Shown: positions 16,753 through 25,564, counted from the first letter of the stretch. The stretch is DNA of 64,000 bases from an uncultured Bacteroidota bacterium (GCA_903905065.1 CAIVEW010000004.1:1-64000), one strand, 5' to 3'. A program made the numbers and translations. Notes: generated by a model not told the origin, from the letters alone.

Positions 16753-16998
16753 ATGGACACGATAAACTATGACACACACAACATACTGCTAAACGGGCAG
16801 CCATACCCGGTAAACGCTATACGGCCCATATACCCTACACTTACCGGAGATAATGCCGTATCGCTGCTCTACCCGTGGTGGGGCAATTGCTACCTCTGGC
16901 GCGGAGATGTCACCCGCCTCATCAATGGCGTCACCGGCCTGCCCTTCACCAGCCTCGCCGATTTCAAAACCTTCGTCAATGATCATTTTTATAGCTAG
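16753..16998 (+). CDS. Truncated tail-fibre-like N-terminal domain
   Basis: 81 aa, about 60% identical by eye to the first 82 residues of the 443-aa protein at 17252: HNILLNGQPYP, the IRPxYP segment, GDVTRL(I/V)NG and FKTFVNDHFY align without gaps. It stops at a TAG exactly where the longer protein passes from this domain to the next. Either a truncated duplicate or a deliberately free domain. No signal peptide. Confidence 0.6.
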   Translation: MDTINYDTHNILLNGQPYPVNAIRPIYPTLTGDNAVSLLYPWWGNCYLWRGDVTRLINGVTGLPFTSLADFKTFVNDHFYS

Positions 16999-17099
16999 CG
17001 TAGAAAGTCCAAAATCCAAACACCAAAATCCAAATTCCAAAGTAAAGAATAGATAATTCGGATTTTCCTGTTGCTCGCAGAGAAGCTGCGTGACACACT

Positions 17100-17122
17100 C
17101 CCCTCCTTTTTTCAAGGAGGGG
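17100..17122. repeat. REP-like hairpin (CCCCTCCTT/AAGGAGGGG)
   Basis: Perfect 9-bp stem with a 5-nt loop between the truncated and full tail-fibre-like genes. The gap (16999-17251) also has two stretches of CCAAAT/TTCCAA-type short repeats (17006-17042 and 17190-17248) and no gene. Confidence 0.55.
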
Positions 17123-17251
17123 ATGCCAGAAAGCATAGCGAAGCAGTGCTTCTGGCTGGGGTGGTCGGCCCGCGAACTGCACACAATACAACACAACAAC
17201 AATCCAAATTCCAACAAATTCCAAAACAACAAATTCCTAATTCCCAACCCC

Positions 17252-18583
17252 ATGGATACATTATTCTTCGACGACCACAACATCCTACTCAACGGGCAGC
17301 CATATCCGTTCAACTCTATTCGCCCCCGCTATCCCGCAGTCGCGGGCGACAATACCGGCATCCTCTGGTTTCCCTGGTGGACCACCAACGCCCTGTGGAG
17401 CGGCGATGTCACGCGGCTGGTGAATGGCCTCACTGGTGTGCCCTTCACCGGTATATCCGACTTCAAAGCGTTTGTCGATGCTCATTTTTATACCAGCGAT
17501 TTTTCCGGCGGCCTTGACTTTGTCGGCCTTTGGAATGCAAGCACCAACACGCCTTTTCTTACCAATGGTGTGGGCACATCAGGCCAGTTCTATGTCACCA
17601 CAGTTGGCGGCACGGTCGATTTTGGCGCCGGGAGCATCACCTTTACGCTGGGCGACTGGGTTATATACGATGGTGTCTATTGGGACAAGATCCCGTTTGC
17701 GTCTATACACACCCTGCAGCAGGTCACCGATGCGGGCAGCACCTCTACCCACAACCTGCAGATAGCCGGGCTGCTCGATCAGTCCACCGCTGCGGCAATA
17801 GTATTCAATACCAACGGCTTTACCGCCATGAAAGCCGGGACTGCCATCTTCGATTCCAACCTCAACCAGTCGAGCGATAACTCCGGCAATAAAAGCATAT
17901 CACCCAATTCCCGCGCACTATACGATAGCTCCGGTGCTGCAAAATATGCATGGGATACCAACCAGGCCAAAGACAGCTCCGGCACAATTTCCGCCGATCT
18001 GGATAACCGCCAGCTCTATTCCAGCGATGGGTCGTTGCGGGCCGACTATTCCACGCCCGGCCTGCTCATGGGCTACACCAAGATGATGGTAATGAATGCC
18101 GCAGGCCGCGGCAATGTGGAGCTCAACACAGAAGACAGCACCTATCCCAATATGAACGTTTATAACTATACTACTAATGTAGGCGTGGCGCTGCAATGTT
18201 CATCTGTGCCAACTATTGTTATTTATGATAATAGCGGCACGGACTATATTCTGCTGGAGTGTACCGGTCTGCCCGGTTCCGGTACGAATAATATTGATTT
18301 CCAGGCAGCCAGCGGCACGGTCGCGTTCCTGTCCGATATACCCGCTGTAGGCGGTGGTAGCTACTCTGCCACCGGCACTGCCGGGCAAACGGTGTACAAT
18401 ATACCCCATGGGCTGGCATTTACGCCCGCTTTTGCTGCCATCACCCCGCGCAATGCCGCTGCAGCAACCCTCATAGTAGGCAGCTACTATTTAAGTTATG
18501 ATGCCACAAACATAGTGCTCACCCTGCTTGTAGCCACCGCGGGCACCCCATCCATTCACTTCGACTGGGTAGCCCTTCCATAA
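17252..18583 (+). CDS. Phage tail-fibre-like (receptor-binding) protein
   Basis: 443 aa from the ATG at 17252, aligned with the start of the truncated copy; the longer in-frame start at 17090 runs through repeat DNA. Domain order: the conserved N-terminal domain (1-85); a GLWNAST...GxxGQFYVTTVGG...GDWVIYDG...W module (about 93-145) typical of phage tail fibres and collar proteins; Ser/Asp-rich repeats with SSGxxK(Y/A) (about 190-265); a GTVAFLSDIP segment (about 350) seen at the end of tail-fibre modules; and a C-terminal beta domain. No other phage gene is nearby, so it may be a domesticated adhesin or part of a tail-like device. No signal peptide. Confidence 0.65.
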   Translation: MDTLFFDDHNILLNGQPYPFNSIRPRYPAVAGDNTGILWFPWWTTNALWSGDVTRLVNGLTGVPFTGISDFKAFVDAHFYTSDFSGGLDFVGLWNASTNTPFLTNGVGTSGQFYVTTVGGTVDFGAGSITFTLGDWVIYDGVYWDKIPFASIHTLQQVTDAGSTSTHNLQIAGLLDQSTAAAIVFNTNGFTAMKAGTAIFDSNLNQSSDNSGNKSISPNSRALYDSSGAAKYAWDTNQAKDSSGTISADLDNRQLYSSDGSLRADYSTPGLLMGYTKMMVMNAAGRGNVELNTEDSTYPNMNVYNYTTNVGVALQCSSVPTIVIYDNSGTDYILLECTGLPGSGTNNIDFQAASGTVAFLSDIPAVGGGSYSATGTAGQTVYNIPHGLAFTPAFAAITPRNAAAATLIVGSYYLSYDATNIVLTLLVATAGTPSIHFDWVALP

Positions 18584-18588
18584 CTCTG

Positions 18589-18630
18589 GTGTGGCACACT
18601 TATCTTCATCACGCAGATTGTGTGCCACAC
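18589..18630. terminator. Hairpin after the tail-fibre-like gene
   Basis: Perfect 11-bp inverted repeat GTGTGGCACAC / GTGTGCCACAC (18589-18599 / 18620-18630), loop of 20, beginning 6 nt after the stop. No T-run, so it may be an RNA-stabilising or repeat structure rather than a terminator. Confidence 0.4.
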
Positions 18631-19310
18631 TTCCCGGCCCCTCTCTTCAGACAAGTGTGCTACACCTCGTGGCTTTATAGCCAGAATAAAAAGCCCCATA
18701 AGCAAAACGTCTTGGGTCGTATTATTTTGCTTACTACCTTTGTTCCCGCCGTAGCAGCTTTTCCTTTGGCAGCCATAGCTTTAGCACCGGCTGAACTGCG
18801 TAGGAGGGTGTGCCGCAAAAGCTATATTCCGCTCTAGGCTTTGCGCCCTTTGCCCGCCCCCGTCCGAGCGTCATCCGGGCGGACGTACCAACAGGCACGT
18901 TCGGGCAGGCGTTTTTTCTTTGCAACCTCTGCGTAAAATTTTCCAAATTCGGCGACTGCAATCTGTCAACAGCACATGGGGCATATTTGGGAAATTTGGG
19001 GTCTGCCTGGGGTATGAGTTGGGGCATAATATATATTAATTAATTGCTAGCCGAAAATTACCCACTTCCCGCTGAAATGCCCCAACATTGGGTAATGTGG
19101 GAAATGTGGAAAATATATAATTAGTTCCGTGAAACCAGCCACAGCAAAGCAATACAAAGGAATCAAGCTCCAAAACAAATGCCCCATATTTGCAATGGAT
19201 AAATATGATCGGCATGGGACATTTGTCTGGGGCCAATTCCTGATGACATGGCGCCACAAAAAAATAGCCCCAATTGCTTGAGGCCATTTGTAATGATTTT
19301 GGACAAGATG
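18631..19310. other. Gene-free right border of the accessory island
   Basis: No supportable gene; the 97-aa minus-strand frame here reads through repeat DNA. 18840-18912 is a GC-rich REP-like stretch. 18974-19260 has repeated GGGGCAT/ATGCCCC motifs, including a 10-bp inverted repeat GTTGGGGCAT (19018-19027) / ATGCCCCAAC (19077-19086) around an AT-rich core ATATATATTAATTAATT (19029-19045). It could be an old integration boundary or a folded RNA. Confidence 0.5.
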
Positions 19311-20771
19311 CTATTTCGATCCCGCGCCTTTTTCTTTGTCGGCTTTTTCTTTCTTTTCTATCATGTCTATCAGTCCGCCTATATTGCTGTGGTCAAGCCG
19401 CTTCCCCTTTATGATCTTCTTTTCATCCAGCAGGTAGATGGTTGGTGTGCTGTACACGTCAAATTTATTATGGTAGTCGCTGGTATGCTCGGGGTCCCAG
19501 GTATTTGTCCAGTCCTGCATATTGTACTTTTTAATGAAATCATTGATCGTCGTATCTGTGCCCTCAGTAGCAACAGTATATATTTTCAGGCCCTTAGCTT
19601 TCAGCGAAGCCTTATATGCAGAGTCCAGTTTGGGTATTTCGTGTTGGCAATGGCCGCAGGTTGGAGAGTAGAATACTACCAGCGTGTACTTTGCTTTGAG
19701 CGCGTGCATGCTCTCCTCTTTCTTAGTGGTCACATTCGGTAATTTCACTTCAGGCGAAAGGTTGCCTATTACGTTAGGTGCTATCTTCTGCGCGCGGTCT
19801 ATGAACTTGGAAAGTTCATCTGAGCTCAGCCAGAACGCATCGCCCTTCATGTAGTAGTTTTCCACCAGGTACACAAAGGTCTCGTCTATGCCCATTACTT
19901 TGCTGTCCTCTATGTACTTGGTTATCCACCACAGGGTGTAATGGAATACATCCTTTGTTCCCTTAGCCTTTTTCAGCAGCACATCGGCTTCTTTTTCCAG
20001 GCTGTCCGTCCAGGGAAGCACCAGCTTGCTGAAGTATTCTTCAAGCTTAGCGTCATAAAGTGGTGTGTATATCAGGCGGTCATCCTGGAAGTCAAAACCA
20101 TCCCAGAAATGCTTCTTATAATACCGGTAAGCAAACGTCGAATCCTTGGTCTTTCCGTCTTCCAGGAAGTGGTCCCCTTCGGGTACCTCAGGCGTTTCAA
20201 TGGCCTTGAATATCTTGGCAAGCAAAGTGCCCGGATATTTTGCTTCGTAATCACTTCTGTACTTATTGAGTTCTTTCGAAGAGGCTACAGCTCTTTTACG
20301 AATCGCGGCAGTATCATCTTTTGATTTGGCCTCGGCCAGTTCTTTTTTAAATTTCTCTTCCTTTGCACCATAGTCTTTCAGGTACTTTACATAGTCCTCA
20401 AAACGCGTATTCTCAGGCGAGTTAGAAAACTTCAGCCCATCTGGCAGGTCGTTGATCGGGGCAGTAATGGTCATATCGTCGCCCTTGTTCATCAGCACCT
20501 CGAAGTTCGTTTTATAATCTGATAAGAATAATATGTATATGCCGCCTACGAAATCAGGGTCGCTGCTTTTCAGGTCAGCTTCGCCGTTCTTGAAACGGGC
20601 AGAGTCGGTCTTGAATATTTTAGGCCTGTTTACACCATAATAGTGCGCCAGAAAAACCAAAGAATCTTTTACACCGGGCATTTTTAAATGGATATGATAC
20701 CCGTCCTTGCCAAAAGATTGATGGCCCATGATCATAAGCAATAATAATGCGATTAATTTCAGATGCTTCAT
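19311..20771 (-). CDS. Exported thioredoxin-like protein with DUF4369/DUF5106-like regions (paralogue 2)
   Basis: 486 aa, colinear with the gene at 6675-8123: signal peptide (to about 21), KDGYHIHLKMPGVKDS at the start of the DUF4369-like region, DUF5106-like helical middle, and CGHC at exactly the same residue position (372-375) with STPTIYLL after it. The Lys-rich C-terminal tail differs. Likely a periplasmic thiol-disulfide oxidoreductase. The two paralogues flank the 11-kb accessory island as direct repeats. Confidence 0.85.
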   Translation of the reverse strand: MKHLKLIALLLLMIMGHQSFGKDGYHIHLKMPGVKDSLVFLAHYYGVNRPKIFKTDSARFKNGEADLKSSDPDFVGGIYILFLSDYKTNFEVLMNKGDDMTITAPINDLPDGLKFSNSPENTRFEDYVKYLKDYGAKEEKFKKELAEAKSKDDTAAIRKRAVASSKELNKYRSDYEAKYPGTLLAKIFKAIETPEVPEGDHFLEDGKTKDSTFAYRYYKKHFWDGFDFQDDRLIYTPLYDAKLEEYFSKLVLPWTDSLEKEADVLLKKAKGTKDVFHYTLWWITKYIEDSKVMGIDETFVYLVENYYMKGDAFWLSSDELSKFIDRAQKIAPNVIGNLSPEVKLPNVTTKKEESMHALKAKYTLVVFYSPTCGHCQHEIPKLDSAYKASLKAKGLKIYTVATEGTDTTINDFIKKYNMQDWTNTWDPEHTSDYHNKFDVYSTPTIYLLDEKKIIKGKRLDHSNIGGLIDMIEKKEKADKEKGAGSK

Positions 20772-20843
20772 ACTATAAGTAATTAGTTTTTAGTTCTTTC
20801 CCGCTATTAGACGGGTTATTAAAGATATCAGTTGGTTGAACGT

Positions 20844-20851
20844 CAAAAATA
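20844..20851 (-). promoter_or_regulatory. Promoter -7 box (TATTTTTG) for paralogue 2
   Basis: Exact TAnnTTTG on the minus strand inside a 23-nt block shared with the promoter of paralogue 1. No clear -33 TTG. 20852-21042 holds no gene that I can support. Confidence 0.55.
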
Positions 20852-21042
20852 AACCATAAATTCATTTTTAGATTCACATCCCCCCGCCTTAAAGTTAAAA
20901 TTCACAATTTTTTAAAAGTTTTTAGGTCGGCAAACAGGCTGCATAATAGGCATAAATATAGACTTTCCCAATTATAGCAATTAGTTTATTTACTGTCTGT
21001 TATACTTCGTTCCATTAGTTCGGCTCCTCATGTCTTTTTATG

Positions 21043-21852
21043 TCACTCTATGATCAGGTCCCCATGCCGGTTATTCAATCTCAGCCCATGCTTTTTATCC
21101 TGGTGATCGCAATCTGAATTAAACATACCAGCCAATACATCCCCTTTCTTTTTTCCGGTAATATAATTGAATACCTCCTGGGCCGTAGATGGACTTGAAT
21201 TTGTGTTTAGCAATATTGTTTCCCCCGTTGCAATACTGGTTATTTCTATTTCATTTACGGTGAGTGAGCAGTTTTTAGCGATCTTATCATGCGCCTTATA
21301 GCGCAGCCGTCCCGATTGGTCGGGTTCTAATGTGCTGCTGGAGGAAATGGTCGACGGCTGAGTGTGCGGGCAGGTAACGGTTTGGTTGATGCATATCTGG
21401 ATGGGGCAGGGTGTACCGTTGCAGATAAAATCCTTTGCTGTGTACTTGGTAACCATGTCGTGATCTTTATGCACGCGCGTGCGCTTTTTCATTACTGCCA
21501 GGCCTTTATTTTGATCCGGTTTGATTTCATTTACCTGGGTATCAACCTCTGCTATTACTGGTTTAGTATTTAAAGCAGTATCAGCCGGTAAAGCCGCATG
21601 CAGGGGCGCGTTTTGTTGCGCAACAGCTGGTTGATTATTGGCAGTTGGCGGCAGCATAAACCACGTACCCACGCCGAGCAACAGCAGAATAGCTGCCGCA
21701 TAAGCCCATCTGGTCAAAGGGATCCTTTTTTTCGCAGGATGCAGCTTACCCGCAAGTTGCAGCCACTCGGCCTCCTTGTCGAAGCCCGGCATCAGTTCTT
21801 TAAGCGATGCCCGCTCCATTCGTTCGTTTATGTTTTCAAAATCCTGTGCCAT
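21043..21852 (-). CDS. Single-pass membrane protein, probable anti-sigma factor
   Basis: 269 aa with one transmembrane segment (about 47-66) after a 45-residue cytoplasmic N-terminus carrying FDKEAEWLQL, then a Pro/Ala/Asn-rich periplasmic part with five or six cysteines (CNGTPCPIQIC and later). Lies 3 nt after the ECF sigma gene, so the pair is almost certainly co-translated. Position and topology suggest an anti-sigma factor, but the classical zinc-binding HxxxCxxC motif is absent, so the role is inferred. Confidence 0.65.
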   Translation of the reverse strand: MAQDFENINERMERASLKELMPGFDKEAEWLQLAGKLHPAKKRIPLTRWAYAAAILLLLGVGTWFMLPPTANNQPAVAQQNAPLHAALPADTALNTKPVIAEVDTQVNEIKPDQNKGLAVMKKRTRVHKDHDMVTKYTAKDFICNGTPCPIQICINQTVTCPHTQPSTISSSSTLEPDQSGRLRYKAHDKIAKNCSLTVNEIEITSIATGETILLNTNSSPSTAQEVFNYITGKKKGDVLAGMFNSDCDHQDKKHGLRLNNRHGDLIIE

Positions 21853-21855
21853 AAC

Positions 21856-22389
21856 TTAGTTTGTTTGCAAGATCTTTTCTCTTAATAAAGCCCTTCCGCG
21901 GTGCAGTTGAGATTTAGAAGTGCCCTCCGATATCCCCAGCAGCCCACTGATCTCTTTGTGATTCATGCCTTCAAAAAAATAGAGGTTAAATATAGTCCTG
22001 TAGCCGTCTGGCAGGGTCTGTATCATATTCATTATTTCTTTTGCATTCAGGTAATCAAGTGCGTTTTCGCTTCCATCTGAATTGTCATATTGTTCCAGTT
22101 CTTTGCCTGTCGTATAGATCACCTTGCGTTTTCTCAGGTGCATCAGGCATTGGTTCACCACTATTTTCTTCAGCCAGGCCTTTACACTTCCTTCTCCCAG
22201 GTAAGTAAATCCCCCGATATGCTTAAAAAAGTTAAGAAAAGCGTCCATCAGCACTTCCCGCGCATCTTCACGGTCAGCAACATACCGCAGGCACACGATC
22301 ATCATCAACTCTACGTACTTGTCGTAAAGCGCCTTTTGGGCTGCAGGGTTATTGTCTTTACAACATTTCACCAGCGAGGCCTCATCCAT
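21856..22389 (-). CDS. ECF-type RNA polymerase sigma factor
   Basis: 177 aa from the ATG at 22389; the longer frame begins with TTG seven codons upstream. Region 2 spans about 20-85 (AAQKALYDKY, REVLMDAFLNFF, VKAWLKKIVVN), region 4 about 115-172 (LPDGYRTIFNLYFFEGMNHKEI, SEGTSKSQLHRGR). It should direct RNA polymerase to an envelope-related regulon. Operon with the membrane protein downstream; divergent from rlmD. Target promoters cannot be deduced. Confidence 0.93.
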   Translation of the reverse strand: MDEASLVKCCKDNNPAAQKALYDKYVELMMIVCLRYVADREDAREVLMDAFLNFFKHIGGFTYLGEGSVKAWLKKIVVNQCLMHLRKRKVIYTTGKELEQYDNSDGSENALDYLNAKEIMNMIQTLPDGYRTIFNLYFFEGMNHKEISGLLGISEGTSKSQLHRGRALLREKILQTN

Positions 22390-22565
22390 ATTATTTATGC
22401 CGATCGTCAAAACTGGTTATGGGCTGAGTGAATTTATCTTATATAAAATAACCCCTTTTATTTCGATTAGTTCCTGTTGAAATTGTTAAACCTTCATTTA
22501 GTAAATGGCTGGAGCAACAAAATGGTTGCGTACCGCAAAAAAATATCGCAGAAAAACGGAAGTGC

Positions 22566-22573
22566 TATCTTTG
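22566..22573 (+). promoter_or_regulatory. Promoter -7 box (TATCTTTG) for rlmD
   Basis: Exact TAnnTTTG, 20 nt before the TTG start of rlmD. No well-spaced -33 TTG. Confidence 0.5.
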
Positions 22574-22593
22574 GCCACAATCTCTAAAATAAT

Positions 22594-24015
22594 TTGGCAC
22601 GGAAAAAGAAGAAACAAGGCCCGCTAAAGGACGTACTGATAGAATCATATGCCGCTGAAGGTAAGAGCATAGCCCGTCTTGAGGGCGGTAAAGTGCTGTT
22701 TGTAGACAACGCCATACCCGGAGACATCGTAGATGTAGGTATAACCAAAGACAAAACAAGCTGGATGCAGGGTAGGGTATTGCGCGTCGTGCAACCATCA
22801 CCGCAGCGCGTCGAGCCGTTCTGTCAACACTTCGGTGTGTGCGGCGGCTGTAAATGGCAGATGCTGCCTTACTCCCAACAGCTCATCTATAAACAACAGC
22901 AAGTAGCCGACCAGTTGCAGCGCATAGGCCATGTCGCTTTACCTGACTTGCAAACCATTATCGGCAGCCCACATGAGCGCTATTACCGTAACAAGCTGGA
23001 ATTTACTTTTTCAACTAACCGCTACCTCACATTTGAAGAGATAGAGCAGCGCGAAGAAAAAATAACCCAGCAGCCCGCACTTGGTTTCCATGCCCCTGGC
23101 TTGTTCGACAAGGTAGTGGAGATACACACCTGCTACCTGCAGCATGAGCCTACCAACAAATTGCTAGCCGTGCTGCGCGAATACACAGAGCAGCACAATT
23201 TGCCTTATTACGATTTCAAAGCACAGTATGGCTGGCTACGCAATGTCATCATACGTGTCGCCACCACAGGTGAGGTACTGATAAACCTGGTGATGCACCA
23301 CGAAGATGAACCAAACAGGATAGGGCTACTCGAGCATATCAAAACTAACATTCCCGGCATCACCTCGCTCAACTACACCCTGAACGGCAAAATGAACGAT
23401 ACCATTTACGACCAGGACGTGATCTGCTATGATGGCAAGCCCTGGATAGAAGAAAAACTGGAAAATTTTCGTTTCAAGATATCGCCAAAGTCCTTCTTTC
23501 AGACAAATACCTACCAGGCCGAAGCGCTCTATCGCGTGACTCGCGAATTTGCAGGATTGACAGGTGAAGAAACCTTGTATGACCTCTATTGCGGCACAGG
23601 CAGCATAGGTATCTTTTGTTCCGCGGGCGCGAAAAAAGTGATTGGCATAGAAGTGGTGGAAGAAGCGATTAAAGATGCGTACGAAAATGCCGCGCTGAAT
23701 GGCCTTGATCATTGCAAGTTTTACGCTGGAGATGTAGAAAAGATATGCACGGATGCTTTCTTCGCGGAGCACGGCCGCCCAGATGTGATCATAACCGATC
23801 CGCCCCGTGCAGGCATGACACCAAAGCTGATCGCTCAACTATTGAAAATGCGTGCACCCAAAGTGGTCTACGTAAGCTGCAACCCCGCCACACAGGCCCG
23901 CGACCTGCAACAGCTCGACGAAGCCTATGTGATCACAAGGCTACAGCCAGTAGATATGTTCCCGCACACCCACCATATAGAGAATGTGGCGCTGCTGGAG
24001 TTGAGGTTGGAATAA
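22594..24015 (+). CDS. rlmD: 23S rRNA (uracil-C5)-methyltransferase, RlmD/RumA type
   Basis: 473 aa starting at a TTG; an in-frame TAA at 22585-22587 rules out an upstream start, and MARKKKK is a usual N-terminus. TRAM domain (about 10-66), [4Fe-4S] cysteines C77, C83, C86 in CxxxxxCGGC, a fourth Cys near residue 163 (HTCYL), SAM-binding LYCGTGSIGIF, and the catalytic SCNP motif after DPPRAGM. It methylates a uridine of 23S rRNA or tRNA using SAM; RlmD, RlmC and TrmA cannot be fully separated by eye. Divergent from the sigma factor gene. Confidence 0.88.
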   Translation: MARKKKKQGPLKDVLIESYAAEGKSIARLEGGKVLFVDNAIPGDIVDVGITKDKTSWMQGRVLRVVQPSPQRVEPFCQHFGVCGGCKWQMLPYSQQLIYKQQQVADQLQRIGHVALPDLQTIIGSPHERYYRNKLEFTFSTNRYLTFEEIEQREEKITQQPALGFHAPGLFDKVVEIHTCYLQHEPTNKLLAVLREYTEQHNLPYYDFKAQYGWLRNVIIRVATTGEVLINLVMHHEDEPNRIGLLEHIKTNIPGITSLNYTLNGKMNDTIYDQDVICYDGKPWIEEKLENFRFKISPKSFFQTNTYQAEALYRVTREFAGLTGEETLYDLYCGTGSIGIFCSAGAKKVIGIEVVEEAIKDAYENAALNGLDHCKFYAGDVEKICTDAFFAEHGRPDVIITDPPRAGMTPKLIAQLLKMRAPKVVYVSCNPATQARDLQQLDEAYVITRLQPVDMFPHTHHIENVALLELRLE

Positions 24016-24039
24016 CGCTAGCTTATCTGAAGCCTATTT

Positions 24040-24438
24040 ATGAAAGATACTATTGAAGAAATTGAAAATGAATACTGGGGAATTGCACCTGAGGATTCTT
24101 CGGGATTAGTAATGACTGTCCATAAACTTAGGAAGAAGAAAATAAGCGAATTCGATGTTGAAGACTTGAGGCTAATGATAGGTCAAGACGTAGCATTAGA
24201 AACTTTTGTGCCCATCGCAATAGAAAGATTAAAAGAAAACATTTTTTCTGAAGGCAACTACTATCCCGGAGATTTGCTGAACAATGTATTAACTGCAAAG
24301 AAAGATTTTTGGGCAGCAAATCCGCAGCTAAAGCAGCAAGTGATCGCCTTGTTCGAAGAAAATATTAATAACGAAAACGATGATGTAACGGACCGTGACC
24401 GTTTACGATTCAGGGAAACTTTTGAGAATTTCCGATAA
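24040..24438 (+). CDS. Contact-dependent inhibition immunity protein-like (CdiI family)
   Basis: 132 aa, cytoplasmic, acidic. The pattern DVEDLRLMIGQ, then A-L-E-T-F-V-P-I-A-I-E-R-L, EGNYYPGDLL and WAANPQLKQQ matches CDI-type immunity proteins recalled from the family (IEDLRLLIGQ...PLALEKL...GDFYPGDLL). It would bind and block a cognate toxin domain. No CdiA or toxin gene lies nearby: rlmD ends 24 nt upstream and wecB converges 10 nt downstream. An orphan immunity gene. Confidence 0.7.
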   Translation: MKDTIEEIENEYWGIAPEDSSGLVMTVHKLRKKKISEFDVEDLRLMIGQDVALETFVPIAIERLKENIFSEGNYYPGDLLNNVLTAKKDFWAANPQLKQQVIALFEENINNENDDVTDRDRLRFRETFENFR

Positions 24439-24448
24439 AGTGCTGTCC

Positions 24449-25555
24449 TCACATTTTTTCCATCGACACCACAATCCTATCCGCCGCCTGCCCATCCCCA
24501 TACGGATTCAGCTTCATGGCCATGGCATCATAGGCTTCCTGGTTGGTAAGGAGGTTCATTGCTTCTTTGTATATCAGCTCAGGGTCGCTGGCTACTTTTA
24601 TTACGGTTCCGGCTTCCATAGCTTCTGGGCGCTCCGTAGTATCACGCAGCAGCAACACAGGCTTGCCAAGTGAGGGCGCCTCTTCCTGTACGCCACCACT
24701 GTCGGTCATGATCAGGCGGGAATTATGCAGCAGCCACAAAAACTCGGGATAAGCAAACGGCGGGGTAAGGTGCACCAACGGATGCCCACCTAGTATCTCA
24801 TGCACATCATCCTTCACATTTGGGTTCAGGTGCACCGGTAGGATCACCGGCGTGTTAGCATCTTCTGCAACACGTTTCAGTGCATTGCAAATGTTCTTTA
24901 TCCCTGCGCCATGGTTTTCACGGCGGTGCATCGTGACGAGGATAAAGTCTTTCACCTTATCCAGCCCCAGCGCGGCGATGCCAGCGGGCGTACTGTGCTC
25001 TATTTTCTTTAAACCCAGGAACAATGCATCTATCACAGTATTCCCGGTCACCAGTATTTTATCCTCTTGTATCCCCTCATCCAGGAGGTTCTTCCGTGAC
25101 TGCTCCGTCGGCGGATAGTGGAAGTCGGCAAGGCGTGTCGTCATCACCCGGTTTATTTCTTCGGGGAAGGGCGAGAATTTATTGAATGTTCTCAATCCTG
25201 CTTCTACATGCAACACCTTTATTTTATTGTAAAAAGCCGCCAGTGATGCTGCAAATGTCGTCGTAGTGTCCCCCTGCACCATAATGAAATCGGGCCGCTC
25301 CGCAATCAGTAGCTCATTTATCCGGGTGAGTAGTTTCGCGGTGAGCCCCGCAAGCTGCTGGTTAGGTTCCATCACATCCAGGGTGAAGTGTACGGGTATC
25401 TTGAAAAAGTCCACCACTTGCTGCAACATTTCTTTATGCTGCCCGGTGGAACACACCAGGACTTCGAAATTCCTGTTGTTCCTGAGAGCTTCTGCTACCG
25501 GCGCCAGTTTTATCGCTTCGGGCCGCGTGCCCATAAAAATCATTACCTTTTTCAT
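24449..25555 (-). CDS. wecB: UDP-N-acetylglucosamine 2-epimerase (non-hydrolysing)
   Basis: 368 aa, full length for the family. Motifs: MGTRPEAIKLAP at the N-terminus, QGDTTT, HVEAGLRTF, MHRREN and the C-terminal SGGVQEEAPSLGKPVL...TERPEA substrate-binding segment. It interconverts UDP-GlcNAc and UDP-ManNAc for surface polysaccharide. Last gene of a run with two membrane glycosyltransferases and a GT2 on the same strand; 9 nt separates it from the next gene upstream. It converges with the CdiI-like gene. Confidence 0.93.
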   Translation of the reverse strand: MKKVMIFMGTRPEAIKLAPVAEALRNNRNFEVLVCSTGQHKEMLQQVVDFFKIPVHFTLDVMEPNQQLAGLTAKLLTRINELLIAERPDFIMVQGDTTTTFAASLAAFYNKIKVLHVEAGLRTFNKFSPFPEEINRVMTTRLADFHYPPTEQSRKNLLDEGIQEDKILVTGNTVIDALFLGLKKIEHSTPAGIAALGLDKVKDFILVTMHRRENHGAGIKNICNALKRVAEDANTPVILPVHLNPNVKDDVHEILGGHPLVHLTPPFAYPEFLWLLHNSRLIMTDSGGVQEEAPSLGKPVLLLRDTTERPEAMEAGTVIKVASDPELIYKEAMNLLTNQEAYDAMAMKLNPYGDGQAADRIVVSMEKM

Positions 25556-25564
25556 CTTAATTCC

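Noticed and set aside
16753-18583. A prophage around the tail-fibre-like genes.
   Set aside because: No capsid, portal, terminase, tail tube, lysis or integrase gene is within the island; only fibre-like domains are seen.
18734-19027. 97-aa minus-strand ORF in the island's right border.
   Set aside because: It reads through REP-like and GC-rich repeat DNA, with no domain, and I see similar sequence as intergenic repeats.
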